Below, one piece after another: positions 1 to 8,871 of a stretch of 64,000 nt of DNA. Origin of the DNA: Bacteroidia bacterium. Its GTDB lineage: Bacteria; Bacteroidota; Bacteroidia; Bacteroidales; UBA932. Positions within the stretch are counted from its first letter, which is position 1. Each line of letters opens with the position of its first letter. The position numbers were made by a program, and so were the translations under genes. The stretch lies in assembly GCA_009929175.1 (NCBI GenBank), contig SABC01000005.1, positions 23,611 to 87,610 of the forward strand, read 5' to 3'. Under the pieces are notes generated by a model. It was not told the DNA's origin and searched no databases. It worked only from the letters and a program-made list of their open reading frames with translations.

Positions 1-458
1 CACCCCATATCCATAACCGTTTTCCCGGCCATATCCGTATCCAGGACAGCCTCAATCATAAGTGATGTAGTCTGGTGGTGTCCTGTTCCGAACGCCATCT
101 TGGGATCTATCACGATATTGTATTGGGTTGGTGGTAAATCTTTATGGAAACCAGCCTTGACCGTACACCTGCCGGCAACGGTGATCGGAGGAAAATTCTT
201 TTCCCACTCTTCGTTCCAATTCCTTGACTCCGTTCTGGAGACTTGATAGTTTAGGGCAAAAGGGATTATTGCTTCAAAGGAAGAGACCTTTGAACTCAGC
301 TTGTCAAGATCAAACCGCGAAGATGGCATATAAGCCTTGACATACGGCTCTTCGTAGACAAAACTCTCAAAAGGGAGTTCATCCAAAAAAGCAGCCAATA
401 TATCGGCATACTCATCATTGCAAGGTTGCAAACTGAATATTACCTCGTGATAATCCAT
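1..458 (-). CDS. prmA: Ribosomal protein L11 methyltransferase, 5' part only
   Basis: The window edge cuts this gene; about 152 N-terminal codons are present, read from an ATG at 458. PrmA uses S-adenosylmethionine to trimethylate ribosomal protein L11 in the cytoplasm. The visible part has the family's N-terminal domain followed by the linker DPKMAFGTGHH and the beginning of the SAM-binding motif I (KTVMDMG). The start is fixed by an ATGA overlap with the stop codon of tpiA, so the two genes are translationally coupled in the order tpiA-prmA. The identification is based on the conserved FGTGHH segment; the catalytic NPPY-type motif lies outside the window. Confidence 0.9.
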   Translation of the reverse strand, partial: MDYHEVIFSLQPCNDEYADILAAFLDELPFESFVYEEPYVKAYMPSSRFDLDKLSSKVSSFEAIIPFALNYQVSRTESRNWNEEWEKNFPPITVAGRCTVKAGFHKDLPPTQYNIVIDPKMAFGTGHHQTTSLMIEAVLDTDMAGKTVMDMG

Positions 459-1216
459 CAGAAAGACTTGATGATTGCTGCAAAATCCTGGGCAATCAGG
501 GATGCACCACCAATCAAGCCTCCATCAACATTTTCCATGGAAAAGAGCTCTTTTGCATTGGATGGTTTGCAGCTGCCTCCGTATAAAACAGGAGTCTGAT
601 CGGCATAGGAGGGGAACTTGTCTGCAATCACTCTCCTTATATAGGCATGCATCTCCTCTGCCTGGTCCGAAGTGGCTGTTTTACCTGTGCCAATTGCCCA
701 GACAGGTTCGTATGCTACCACCACGTTAGCCAGTTCCACTCCTCTAAGCTTGTAGAGTACCTCCTTTATCTGGCTGGCCACAACCTCAAAATGTCGGTTT
801 GACTCACGTTCTTCCAGCTTTTCTCCCACACAAAAGATTGGGTGAAGTCCGGCAGCGAGTACCAAATTGATCTTTTTGAGCAAAATTTCGTTAGTTTCAC
901 CATAATATTCCCTTCTTTCGGAGTGGCCAAGAATCACATACTTGCAGGACAGCTCCTTGAGCATGTTTACAGAGACCTCTCCGGTATAGGCTCCTGACTC
1001 TGTGCTGGCGCAGTTTTGGGCGGCAAGGATTACACGGCTTTTCTCCTCTTTAAGTATCCTGCCTACGCTCTCGAGATGTGTAAAAGGGGGTGATATGATA
1101 ATCTCTGCAGGTGTCTCCATTTCCCTGGCCAAAAAACATATCTGTTTTGCCAAAAGTGCCCCCTCGGCAACAGTAGTGTTCATTTTCCAATTTCCGGCAA
1201 CTATTTTCTTTCTCAT
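458..1216 (-). CDS. tpiA: Triosephosphate isomerase
   Basis: Interconverts dihydroxyacetone phosphate and glyceraldehyde 3-phosphate in glycolysis and gluconeogenesis. At 252 aa it has the usual family length. Catalytic residues are all visible: Lys11 in GNWKMN, His98 in LGHSERRE, and Glu170 in the AYEPVWAIGTGK signature, followed by the phosphate-gripping loop and the YGGS motif near the C-terminus. The stop overlaps the prmA start by four bases (ATGA). A TAATTTTG promoter element lies about 35 bases upstream of its ATG, so tpiA is probably the first gene of a tpiA-prmA unit. Confidence 0.98.
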   Translation of the reverse strand: MRKKIVAGNWKMNTTVAEGALLAKQICFLAREMETPAEIIISPPFTHLESVGRILKEEKSRVILAAQNCASTESGAYTGEVSVNMLKELSCKYVILGHSERREYYGETNEILLKKINLVLAAGLHPIFCVGEKLEERESNRHFEVVASQIKEVLYKLRGVELANVVVAYEPVWAIGTGKTATSDQAEEMHAYIRRVIADKFPSYADQTPVLYGGSCKPSNAKELFSMENVDGGLIGGASLIAQDFAAIIKSF

Positions 1217-1243
1217 ATTATTTGATAGTTAAGTTATTTCACT

Positions 1244-2350
1244 GTGAACCGCAAAATTACAAAAATAAAATCAAAGCGTTTTATCTTTTTTTCCACTATC
1301 TTAGCAGCCAAAAAGATAACCAAAGCATTGAACAATAAAGGCAAATATATAACCAGTTATACAGTAATAGCAATTTCACTTGTTATATTTATAACCCTTA
1401 ACCTGTTACTTGGTTCAGTGTTGCTGCCGGCAAAAGAGATCATAGCTGCCCTTACGGGAGGCGATGCCCCCTTACCTGTTCAAAACATAATGTTTTCCCA
1501 CAGAATACCAAAGGCAATCACTGCGCTGTTGGCAGGAGCTGCGTTATCGGTCTGTGGATTGCAGATGCAGACCTTATTCCGTAATCCTCTTGCAGATCCG
1601 TACATACTTGGGATAAGTTCGGGGGCAGGACTCGGCGTAGCTCTGTTTGTAATGGGTTTTTCGGCGTTTGGGATTTCCCTCTCCTCCTCTTTTGCTGCAA
1701 ACATGGGAATTGTCTTTGCTGCATGGCTGGGGGCATTTGGAGTGACCCTCCTTATCCTGCTGGTCTCATCCAGGCTCAAGGACAACATCTCGTTGCTCAT
1801 ATTCGGTATAATGATTGCGAGTGTCACTGGTGCAATAATTTCACTGATCCAGTATTTCTCTTCCTCTGCCGACCTCAAAATATTTGTACTCTGGACAATG
1901 GGTAGCTTTTCCGGAATTTCAAAAGAGGGAATATGGATCATGTTCATGATTGTACTTGCCGGGAGTGCACTATCGGTATACAATATAAAAGACCTCAACG
2001 CCCTTTTGTTGGGAGAGGCCTATGCAAAAAGCTTAGGGGTGAACCTGGATTACACCCGTAAAAGGATACTCATAGCTACCACACTGTTGGCTGGCAGTGT
2101 CACAGCATTCTGCGGCCCCATTGGATTCATAGGTATAGCTGTGCCCCATATTGCAAGGATGATCTTCCGTAACGCCGACCATAAAGTACTGTTACCAGCC
2201 ACTGCCCTATTAGGTGCATCGCTTATGATAATTGCAGATACCATTTCCCAGATGCCGGGACAACCTGAAGTTCTACCGATAAATACCGTCAGTGCTTTGC
2301 TTGGAGTACCGGTAATCCTGGTCATAATCCTAAAGAGTAAATTCTTGTAA
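1244..2350 (+). CDS. FecCD/BtuC-type ABC transporter permease
   Basis: Membrane subunit of an importer for siderophores, heme or cobalamin. The protein is highly hydrophobic, with about ten membrane segments and the family motifs RIPKAITALLAGAALSVCG near residue 85 and the later GPIGFIGIAVPHIAR, which contacts the ATPase. The open frame begins at GTG 1244, giving an unusually long basic N-terminus that overlaps the tpiA promoter; an in-frame TTG at 1328 (residue 29), just ahead of the first membrane segment, is an alternative start. The ATPase gene starts 2 bases after the stop. No periplasmic binding protein or TonB receptor is adjacent, so the substrate is undetermined. Confidence 0.88.
   Translation: MNRKITKIKSKRFIFFSTILAAKKITKALNNKGKYITSYTVIAISLVIFITLNLLLGSVLLPAKEIIAALTGGDAPLPVQNIMFSHRIPKAITALLAGAALSVCGLQMQTLFRNPLADPYILGISSGAGLGVALFVMGFSAFGISLSSSFAANMGIVFAAWLGAFGVTLLILLVSSRLKDNISLLIFGIMIASVTGAIISLIQYFSSSADLKIFVLWTMGSFSGISKEGIWIMFMIVLAGSALSVYNIKDLNALLLGEAYAKSLGVNLDYTRKRILIATTLLAGSVTAFCGPIGFIGIAVPHIARMIFRNADHKVLLPATALLGASLMIIADTISQMPGQPEVLPINTVSALLGVPVILVIILKSKFL
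1252..1259 (-). promoter_or_regulatory. Candidate -7 promoter element for tpiA-prmA
   Basis: On the minus strand this reads TAATTTTG, a match to the Bacteroidota -7 consensus TAnnTTTG, 35 bases ahead of the tpiA ATG. No TTTG sits at the ideal upstream spacing. The element lies inside the open frame of the divergent permease gene if that is started at GTG 1244, which argues for a later permease start. Confidence 0.5.
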
Positions 2351-2352
2351 CC

Positions 2353-3129
2353 ATGGCAGAGCAACTTATACGAGAGGGGGAAATCCTAAGACTGGAGCAG
2401 TTGTCACTTGGATACAACAAAACCATCTACAGCAACATCAACGCTGGTGCTTTGGTTTCCGAAATGATAGGGGTGGTAGGGGCAAACGGAACCGGTAAAA
2501 GCACACTGCTCCGTTCAATATCGGGAATATTACCTTACCGCTCGGGTAAAATTGAACTTTTTGGAAAAAGGATAGAGAAGTACAAAGGGAGCACACTTGC
2601 CTCAGTCATATCCTTTGTCCCATCACAAAGCCCCAGGGCCAGGAATTTCTCATTGGAGGATATGCTGGCAACAAGTTGTTACAGTAGGACCAACTGGATA
2701 GGCAATATAACCCGCAAAGACCAACTGGTTATCCAGGAGTCAATTGCCAAGGTTGGGCTGGAAGGATATGAAAAAAGAGATATATCCACACTGAGTGACG
2801 GGGAGTTCCAGCGGGCTGCCATTGCCAGGAGTCTGGCACAAGACAGCCGGATTATTTTGCTTGACGAACCTACTGCATTTTTGGACATTGCCAATAAAAT
2901 AGTGATCACAAAACTATTGCGGAACATTTGCAACAACGAGCACAAAGCTATCATTTTCTCAACCCATGACCTGCAGCAAGCCGTGAAGATGTGTGACAGG
3001 ATATGGATAATGGGGCACGATCGGTTTTTTGACGGCACACCGGATGAACTCATGGAAAAAGGAGCCTTTGAACACATGTTCAAAGACTCCTCACTAAAAT
3101 TCGACAAAAGTCTATTTACCTTCGTTTAG
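2353..3129 (+). CDS. FecE/BtuD-type ABC transporter ATP-binding protein
   Basis: Cytoplasmic ATPase partner of the preceding permease. Walker A is at about residues 43-51 (GANGTGKST), the signature reads LSDGE instead of LSGGQ at 147-151, Walker B with the catalytic Glu is ILLDEPTAFLD at about 168-178, and the switch His is His205 in STHD. Length (258 aa) is normal for the FecE/HmuV/BtuD group. It lies 2 bases after the permease, so both are co-transcribed. Its last 18 bases overlap the 3' end of the convergent aminotransferase gene. Iron-siderophore, heme or vitamin B12 uptake are all possible. Confidence 0.92.
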   Translation: MAEQLIREGEILRLEQLSLGYNKTIYSNINAGALVSEMIGVVGANGTGKSTLLRSISGILPYRSGKIELFGKRIEKYKGSTLASVISFVPSQSPRARNFSLEDMLATSCYSRTNWIGNITRKDQLVIQESIAKVGLEGYEKRDISTLSDGEFQRAAIARSLAQDSRIILLDEPTAFLDIANKIVITKLLRNICNNEHKAIIFSTHDLQQAVKMCDRIWIMGHDRFFDGTPDELMEKGAFEHMFKDSSLKFDKSLFTFV

Positions 3130-4314
3130 CATCCTGCCAATTGCCTTCGAGAGTCTTTTTACCCCCTCTTCGGTCTTCTCTTCGTCCATAAATGAGAAAT
3201 TGATTCTCATAGTGTTTTTACCGGTACCATCACAATGGAAAGCCTCTCCAATAACAAAGGCAACATCTTCCTTGATGGCAACATTGAACAGTTCGGTAGC
3301 GTCATAACCCTCGGGAAGGGTGACAAACAAGAACAAACCACCTTCGGGCCTTGTCCAGCTGACACCTTCGGGCATATATTTTTCGAAACAAGAGAGCATA
3401 TGATCCCTTTTCTTCTTGTACAAATCAATTGTCTTTCCCAGATTCTTTTCGAAAAGTCCCTTTTCAAAATAGCGGGCTGCAACCGCTTGGTCAAACACAG
3501 GTGTGCAAAGATCGGCAGATTGCTTGGCCACCACAAGGCGGTCGATGATCACTTCCGGGGCAATGATCCATCCGATACGGAATCCCGGAAGTACTGTTTT
3601 GGACAATGTCCCGAAAAGCATAACCCTTTCGTTGTTCATGGAGTATAGCAGCGGTTGTGGATCACCCTCAAAACGGATTTCACGGTAAGGACTGTCTTCG
3701 ATTATCAGCAAATCGTACTTTTCGGCAACTTCCAGCACCATCCTCCTCTGCTCCATGTTCATGGTAACTCCCGAAGGGTTCTGGAAATCGGGTATGGTGT
3801 ATATGAACTTGGGTCTGCGGCCACTTTCAATCAGGGCGGTCACAACAGCTTCCAGCTCCTCATCCTTCCTGACTCCTATAGGTTTTGCCTGGTAACTCCA
3901 AAAAGCCTGAAGTGCACCTAAATAAGATGGCAAACCACATACGATTGTATCGCCCGGACTGATGAATATCCTGGATGTGAGATCGATAGCTTGCTGAGAA
4001 GAGGTTGTGATCAGGATGTTGTTTTTTGTAATATCCAAACCTTGGGCCCTGTACCTCTGGGCAAGGATTTCACGAAGCTTTGCGTTACCTTCGGTCGGTC
4101 CATATTGAAGGGCAGAAGTACTCTCTACCTCAAGGACTTCCTGCATGATCAGCTTGAGATCTTCTACAGGAAAAGTTCCGGGATTGGGGAATCCTCCCGC
4201 AAATGAAATTACTTCGGGTCTGTTGGCAACGCTTAAAAGATCGCGGATAGCAGATCTCCTCATGCTTTTTGCGTTGTCCGACAAAATGTTTTGAATGTTA
4301 ATAGCCATGTCCAA
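3112..4314 (-). CDS. PLP-dependent class I/II aminotransferase (LysN/aromatic type)
   Basis: Fold-type I aminotransferase of 400 aa, similar to 2-aminoadipate/MocR-type transaminases. The pyridoxal-phosphate lysine is Lys239 in TLSKTVLPGFRIGW, with the downstream Arg that binds phosphate; the Asn of NPSG (residues 179-182) and the Tyr/Asp pair around 207-210 complete the cofactor pocket. It transfers amino groups between an amino acid and a 2-oxo acid; substrate cannot be told from sequence. A second ATG two codons in is an alternative start. It has its own near-perfect promoter and no MocR DNA-binding domain. The 3' end overlaps the convergent ATPase gene by 18 bases. Confidence 0.88.
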   Translation of the reverse strand: MDMAINIQNILSDNAKSMRRSAIRDLLSVANRPEVISFAGGFPNPGTFPVEDLKLIMQEVLEVESTSALQYGPTEGNAKLREILAQRYRAQGLDITKNNILITTSSQQAIDLTSRIFISPGDTIVCGLPSYLGALQAFWSYQAKPIGVRKDEELEAVVTALIESGRRPKFIYTIPDFQNPSGVTMNMEQRRMVLEVAEKYDLLIIEDSPYREIRFEGDPQPLLYSMNNERVMLFGTLSKTVLPGFRIGWIIAPEVIIDRLVVAKQSADLCTPVFDQAVAARYFEKGLFEKNLGKTIDLYKKKRDHMLSCFEKYMPEGVSWTRPEGGLFLFVTLPEGYDATELFNVAIKEDVAFVIGEAFHCDGTGKNTMRINFSFMDEEKTEEGVKRLSKAIGRMLNEGK

Positions 4315-4328
4315 GTTTTTATTTTCAA

Positions 4329-4359
4329 CAAAATTACTAATTTGTTATATAAATTCAAA
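4329..4359 (-). promoter_or_regulatory. Promoter of the aminotransferase gene
   Basis: On the minus strand TTTG (4356-4359), 19 bases, then TAATTTTG (4329-4336), which is the ideal Bacteroidota vegetative promoter geometry. The coding start follows 14 bases downstream. Confidence 0.75.
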
Positions 4360-4475
4360 CTTTTATTAATTTTATTAATGAATTTAAAACCATCTTCTAA
4401 ATATATTCTGTTTTTGATAGATTTTATTATCAAGATTGTAATACAGTAAAAATTCAATCTCTGCAAAATATTTAA

Positions 4476-4483
4476 TACTTTTG
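4476..4483 (+). promoter_or_regulatory. -7 promoter element of the queD-polA operon
   Basis: TACTTTTG matches TAnnTTTG and ends 10 bases before the queD ATG, implying a very short leader. A matching upstream TTTG is not evident. Confidence 0.6.
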
Positions 4484-4493
4484 TACAAAAAAT

Positions 4494-4943
4494 ATGTCAA
4501 TAATAAGAGTAACAAAAGAATTCCGGTTTGAGGGGGCACACGCCCTGACCGATTATGACGGGAAATGTCGTTTCATACACGGCCACTCCTACCGGATGTT
4601 TGTCACCCTCAGGGGAAAACCTGTAGAAAAGCAGGGCGACCCTAAATCGGGAATGGTGATTGACTTTTCCCAACTGAAGGATATTGTCAACCAACATATA
4701 ACTGATATTTACGACCATGCTTTGCTACTAAGGGAAGATGCCGTTTTGGCCGACGAAATTGCATCTGCATATTGCAATGTATTCAAGACTCCTTTCCAGC
4801 CCACCTGCGAAAACCTGGCAATACATTTTGCCGGGATCCTTCAACGAGAGTTGCCGGGCCATCTGGAGCTATACAGCATCAAGCTTTACGAAACAGCCAC
4901 CTCCTACGTGGAGTGGGTTGCACAAGACAACATGCAAAAATGA
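4494..4943 (+). CDS. queD: 6-carboxytetrahydropterin synthase (QueD / PTPS family)
   Basis: Converts dihydroneopterin triphosphate to 6-carboxytetrahydropterin in queuosine (preQ0) synthesis. The zinc-binding histidines are visible as His16 in FEGAH and His29/His31 in CRFIHGHSY, with the catalytic Cys25 four residues before the first His of that pair, the arrangement of QueD. The later PTCENLA motif and a C-terminal ETATSYVEW segment are also typical. Its 149 aa are a normal length. The stop overlaps the polA start (ATGA). No other queuosine genes are nearby, so the linkage to polA is probably operon convenience. A pterin-forming PTPS role is the main alternative. Confidence 0.9.
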   Translation: MSIIRVTKEFRFEGAHALTDYDGKCRFIHGHSYRMFVTLRGKPVEKQGDPKSGMVIDFSQLKDIVNQHITDIYDHALLLREDAVLADEIASAYCNVFKTPFQPTCENLAIHFAGILQRELPGHLELYSIKLYETATSYVEWVAQDNMQK

Positions 4944-7588
4944 AAAAACTCATCTTGATAGACGGACACGCATTGATATTCAAAATGTACTATGCGTTTC
5001 TCAGACGTCCCATGGTCAACTCAAAAGGGGCAGACACATCCATCCTTTTCGGATTTACCAAAACAATTCTGGAGCTCATCCTAAAAGAGAAACCAACTCA
5101 TTTTGCTGTAGCCTTTGACCCACCGGCCAAAACCTTCCGCCACGAAATATTTCCCGATTACAAAGCCAACAGGAGCGAAACTCCTGAGCTGATCAAGGCG
5201 TCACTGGAGCCACTATGCGCACTGATGGAGGCAATCTCGGTACCTGTACTGATGAAGGAGGGATTCGAGGCAGATGATGTGATAGGGACTTTTGCAAAAA
5301 AAGCAGAAAAAGAGGGCCATCTGGTTTATATGGTAACTCCCGATAAAGACTACGGACAGTTGGTTTCCGATAAAATTTTCCAGTACAAACCGGGAAAAGG
5401 CGGGAGCCAGGACGAACTTTTGGGAAAGGAGCAGATTTGTTCAATGTACGGGATCGAAGAACCTGTCAGTGTAATAGATATTCTCTCTATCTGGGGGGAT
5501 GCATCTGACAACATACCAGGAGTAAAAGGAGTCGGCGAAATTGGAGCAAAAAAACTGATATCCAAGTATAAAACCTTGGAAAACATATACAAAAACCTGG
5601 AAGAGTTGCCCGACAGGCAGAGAGAGTCGTTCATCGAAGCAAAACCTTACATATCCCTTTCAAAAAAACTTGTTACAATAGAGACCAACGTTGATCTGGA
5701 ATGGAATGAAAAGGATCTGGAATTGAGCACACCCCATTTCACAAAAATAAAAGAGCTTTTCGCCGAACACGAATTCTCCTCCCTCTCCAGGATGTTACCA
5801 CAACTGGAAAAACTGTTTGACGCAAAACCCGGGGATGATCACTCATTTTCCAATGATAGTAATGCGAGATCAAACCAGGAGGTCGCCCCTTGGGAGCTGT
5901 CCGATGCAATTTCGGTTGCCAAAATTGCGAAACAAGAGGGCTATATCTCCTTCGCTTTGTCGGGGGAGGTGTTGCTTGCAGGTTCGGGATCGGTTGCAAC
6001 AATACTTGATGACAAAGCATTCGGGCTGCTAGGTGAGTTGATCAGCGACCCGGCAATAATCAAAACCGGCTACGACCTCAAGTCAATGGTCTTTGCATCG
6101 AGGGAGGCCCGGGTATGCCCGGCAGGTTACCTGGCCGACATAGAGTTGATGCATTATGTGATTACCCCCGAAAGGTCCCACAAACTAGATACCCTCTCCA
6201 AAAGCTACCTTGACATCTCTGTCGCCACCGAGAATTCTCCGGCCGACCTTTTTTCGGAACTGCCTCCGGAACTTCCGTATGCCAGGGCCCTTGGAGAGCT
6301 CCCTCTGCTATACCCGCTAAGCCGGGAACTTTCCGGAGAACTTGAAAAGGAAAAGATGGCAGATCTTTACAACAAGATAGAGATGCCACTGATAGTGGTT
6401 CTGTCCGACATGGAACGGGAAGGTGTCAAAATCGATACCGGATTGCTCGCTGAGTACAGCAAGGAGCTGACAAGTGAACTTGCGGGAATTGAGTCAAATG
6501 TAAGGGAAATGGCCGGAGAACCAACTCTAAATATCTCCTCTCCAAAGCAACTGGGTGTGGTATTGTACGAAAAGCTCCAGCTTGTCAAAAATGCCAAACG
6601 CACATCAAAGAGAAACTACTCAACAGACGAAGAGACCCTCTCTTCCATACTGGATACCCATCCCATAATTCCTCTGATCCTTGAGTACAGGAACATAAAA
6701 AAACTTCTCTCTACATACATAGACCCCCTCCCCTATCTGATATCTCCGGTTACAGGCAAAATACACACCACATACAACCAGGCACTTACCTCAACCGGTA
6801 GATTGAGTTCCGTAAAACCTAACCTTCAAAACATTCCGATCAGGACCGAAAGGGGCAGGGAAATTCGCAAGGCTTTCATCCCCTCCAACCCCGGAGGAGT
6901 TATAATGTCTGCAGACTACTCCCAGATAGAGCTTCGTTTAATGGCCCATATGAGCCAGGACCCCCATTTTATTGAGGCCTTCCGTGCAGGTAAGGACATC
7001 CATGCAGCAACCGCCTCAAAAATATTCGGGATTCCCGAGGAGGATTTGAGCAGGGAGCAGAGGAACCGTGCAAAAGTAGCCAATTTTGGAATCATTTACG
7101 GAATCTCTGCCTTTGGTCTTTCCCAAAGACTGGCAATTCCCAGGGGTGAATCTAAAAAACTTATTGAAGACTATTTTGCCAACTACCCTCAAGTGGAGGA
7201 TTATATGAACCAAATGATTTCCAAGGCTAAGGAGGTTGGTTATGTTACCACGCTATACGGAAGGAAAAGATATCTGCCCGACATTACCTCCCGCAATCCT
7301 GTTGTAAGGGGTTTGGCCGAAAGGAACGCAATCAATGCTCCTATCCAGGGGAGTGCTGCCGATATCATAAAGGTAGCAATGATCAATGTTGCAAAACGCC
7401 TCCAAAAGGAGAATCTGAAAAGCAGGATGATACTTCAGGTCCACGACGAACTCGTCTTTGATGCTTTTGAAGAGGAAGTGGAGAAGCTCATGATTCTTGT
7501 CAGACAAGAGATGGAGAGTGTGATTGAACTTAGTGTCCCTCTGACTGTTGAATGTAACTGGGGTGCTAACTGGCTGGAAGCGCACTGA
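4940..7588 (+). CDS. polA: DNA polymerase I
   Basis: Repair and Okazaki-fragment polymerase, 882 aa from ATG 4940, chosen because it overlaps the queD stop and begins the conserved 5'-nuclease strand (LILIDGH); the frame is open further upstream only because it runs through queD. Order: 5'-3' exonuclease (about 1-290, with ADD and TPDKDYGQL metal motifs), degenerate 3'-5' exonuclease-like domain (about 310-500), polymerase domain with motif A (SADYSQIELR), motif B (RAKVANFGIIYG) and motif C (QVHDEL). The proofreading metal ligands appear absent: the usual DTE strand reads FALSG, so this enzyme probably does not proofread. The sigma-factor gene follows 17 bases later. Confidence 0.97.
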   Translation: MKKLILIDGHALIFKMYYAFLRRPMVNSKGADTSILFGFTKTILELILKEKPTHFAVAFDPPAKTFRHEIFPDYKANRSETPELIKASLEPLCALMEAISVPVLMKEGFEADDVIGTFAKKAEKEGHLVYMVTPDKDYGQLVSDKIFQYKPGKGGSQDELLGKEQICSMYGIEEPVSVIDILSIWGDASDNIPGVKGVGEIGAKKLISKYKTLENIYKNLEELPDRQRESFIEAKPYISLSKKLVTIETNVDLEWNEKDLELSTPHFTKIKELFAEHEFSSLSRMLPQLEKLFDAKPGDDHSFSNDSNARSNQEVAPWELSDAISVAKIAKQEGYISFALSGEVLLAGSGSVATILDDKAFGLLGELISDPAIIKTGYDLKSMVFASREARVCPAGYLADIELMHYVITPERSHKLDTLSKSYLDISVATENSPADLFSELPPELPYARALGELPLLYPLSRELSGELEKEKMADLYNKIEMPLIVVLSDMEREGVKIDTGLLAEYSKELTSELAGIESNVREMAGEPTLNISSPKQLGVVLYEKLQLVKNAKRTSKRNYSTDEETLSSILDTHPIIPLILEYRNIKKLLSTYIDPLPYLISPVTGKIHTTYNQALTSTGRLSSVKPNLQNIPIRTERGREIRKAFIPSNPGGVIMSADYSQIELRLMAHMSQDPHFIEAFRAGKDIHAATASKIFGIPEEDLSREQRNRAKVANFGIIYGISAFGLSQRLAIPRGESKKLIEDYFANYPQVEDYMNQMISKAKEVGYVTTLYGRKRYLPDITSRNPVVRGLAERNAINAPIQGSAADIIKVAMINVAKRLQKENLKSRMILQVHDELVFDAFEEEVEKLMILVRQEMESVIELSVPLTVECNWGANWLEAH

Positions 7589-7605
7589 CCTGAAAGAGGG
7601 AAAAC

Positions 7606-8163
7606 ATGACAGAAAACGATTACAACGAAACCTTGATTATCGAGTTGGCTTCCCAAGGAGACAGGGAAGCATGCAACATTCTTGTAGAGAGGTATAATGA
7701 TTCTCTTTTGGGATATATTTCCAAGATAATTCCCAACACCGAGGATGCAAGGGATATTTGCCAGGAGAGTTTTCAGAAGTGTTTCCGTAACCTCTCTCAA
7801 TACAACAACCGATATGCCTTTTCTACCTGGCTATACACAATTGCTCAAAACAGCGCATTGGACTTTTTGCGAAAAAGGAGGATTCCGCCTGCCTCATCGA
7901 TTAACGAAGAAAGCCATGGTAACCAGCCAATAAACAGCATGGTACCTAGTCCCGAGGAGGACATGATCAACGACCAGGCTATAGAGAGGCTCATCAGGGC
8001 AATACAAAAAATGCCCGACATATACAGGAGGGTTGCCGAGTTGAGATTCATACACGACTATCCGCTGGACGAAATTGCAAAAGAGCTCAGCCTGCCGCTC
8101 AACACTGTGAAGACCAGGGTAAACCGATCAAAAAAACAACTGCATAAAATATGGAAGAGCTGA
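7606..8163 (+). CDS. ECF-type sigma-70 family RNA polymerase sigma factor
   Basis: 185 aa with the two-domain ECF layout: sigma region 2 (about 20-90, containing DARDICQESFQKCFRNL and the WLYTIAQN segment) and region 4 helix-turn-helix (about 130-180, with LPLNTVKTRVNRSKKQL). It would direct RNA polymerase to a dedicated regulon. It sits inside the queD-polA-rsmG operon and overlaps the rsmG start by 13 bases. No anti-sigma factor, FecR-like gene or other partner is adjacent, so how its activity is controlled is not visible. Confidence 0.93.
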   Translation: MTENDYNETLIIELASQGDREACNILVERYNDSLLGYISKIIPNTEDARDICQESFQKCFRNLSQYNNRYAFSTWLYTIAQNSALDFLRKRRIPPASSINEESHGNQPINSMVPSPEEDMINDQAIERLIRAIQKMPDIYRRVAELRFIHDYPLDEIAKELSLPLNTVKTRVNRSKKQLHKIWKS

Positions 8164-8792
8164 TATTCAAATACTTTCCCGAACTAACCCCGCTCCAAAA
8201 AGAACAAATAAAAACACTTGCCTCAGTTTACAAGGAGTGGAACGCTAAGGTGAATGTGATATCCCGGAAAGATATCGACAATCTGTACCTGCACCACGTC
8301 CTCCACTCCCTTGCAATAGCAAAGCATACAAAGTTCCCTCATGGAAGCAGCGTCTTGGATGTTGGCACAGGCGGGGGATTTCCTGGAATTCCACTGGCCA
8401 TCCTTTTTCCCGGGACAAATTTTTTCCTTTGTGATTCAATCTCCAAAAAGGTAAAGGTCGTAAACGAAGTTATAAAGGTGCTGGGGTTAAAAAATGCAGA
8501 GGCAAAACACACAAGGGCACAGGAGGTCAACTACGAATTCGATTTTGTGGTATCCAGGGCTGTTACGGATCTCGCCCAGTTTATCCCTTGGGTGTGGAAC
8601 AAAATCATTCCATCCGGGAATCAACTTTCGAGGGGAATAATCTACTTAAAAGGGGGAGATCTTGACCAAGAAATTGCACAAGCCTTGAAAATCAACAATA
8701 TAAACTCAAAATGCATATCAAGGAGCAACGTATCTGAATGGTTCGAAGAGGAGTGGTTCCTGGAAAAAGAGGTGATATTTATTAAACGATAA
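8151..8792 (+). CDS. rsmG: 16S rRNA (guanine527-N7)-methyltransferase
   Basis: RsmG (GidB) methylates G527 of 16S rRNA with S-adenosylmethionine. The SAM-binding motif I is clear at residues 69-79 (DVGTGGGFPGI), preceded by the conserved NVISRKD element at about 35-41 and followed by DSISKK and the VVSRAV segment. At 213 aa it is of normal length. The ATG lies inside the end of the sigma-factor gene (13-base overlap), indicating coupled translation. Confidence 0.95.
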   Translation: MEELIFKYFPELTPLQKEQIKTLASVYKEWNAKVNVISRKDIDNLYLHHVLHSLAIAKHTKFPHGSSVLDVGTGGGFPGIPLAILFPGTNFFLCDSISKKVKVVNEVIKVLGLKNAEAKHTRAQEVNYEFDFVVSRAVTDLAQFIPWVWNKIIPSGNQLSRGIIYLKGGDLDQEIAQALKINNINSKCISRSNVSEWFEEEWFLEKEVIFIKR

Positions 8793-8800
8793 GATAAATA

Positions 8801-8831
8801 TTTGCTATTAAAAACATTTTATATATCTTTG
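8801..8831 (+). promoter_or_regulatory. Promoter of rpmH
   Basis: TTTG at 8801-8804, a 19-base spacer, and TATCTTTG at 8824-8831: an exact match to the strongest form of the Bacteroidota promoter, as expected for a ribosomal protein gene. The ATG lies 40 bases downstream. Confidence 0.85.
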
Positions 8832-8871
8832 CACTCCCTTTTGATAAATAAAACAAATCAGTATACATAAT

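Noticed and set aside
4772..4939. Upstream extension of the polA frame
   Set aside because: It is the queD coding sequence in another frame; DNA polymerase I homology begins at ATG 4940, which overlaps the queD stop.
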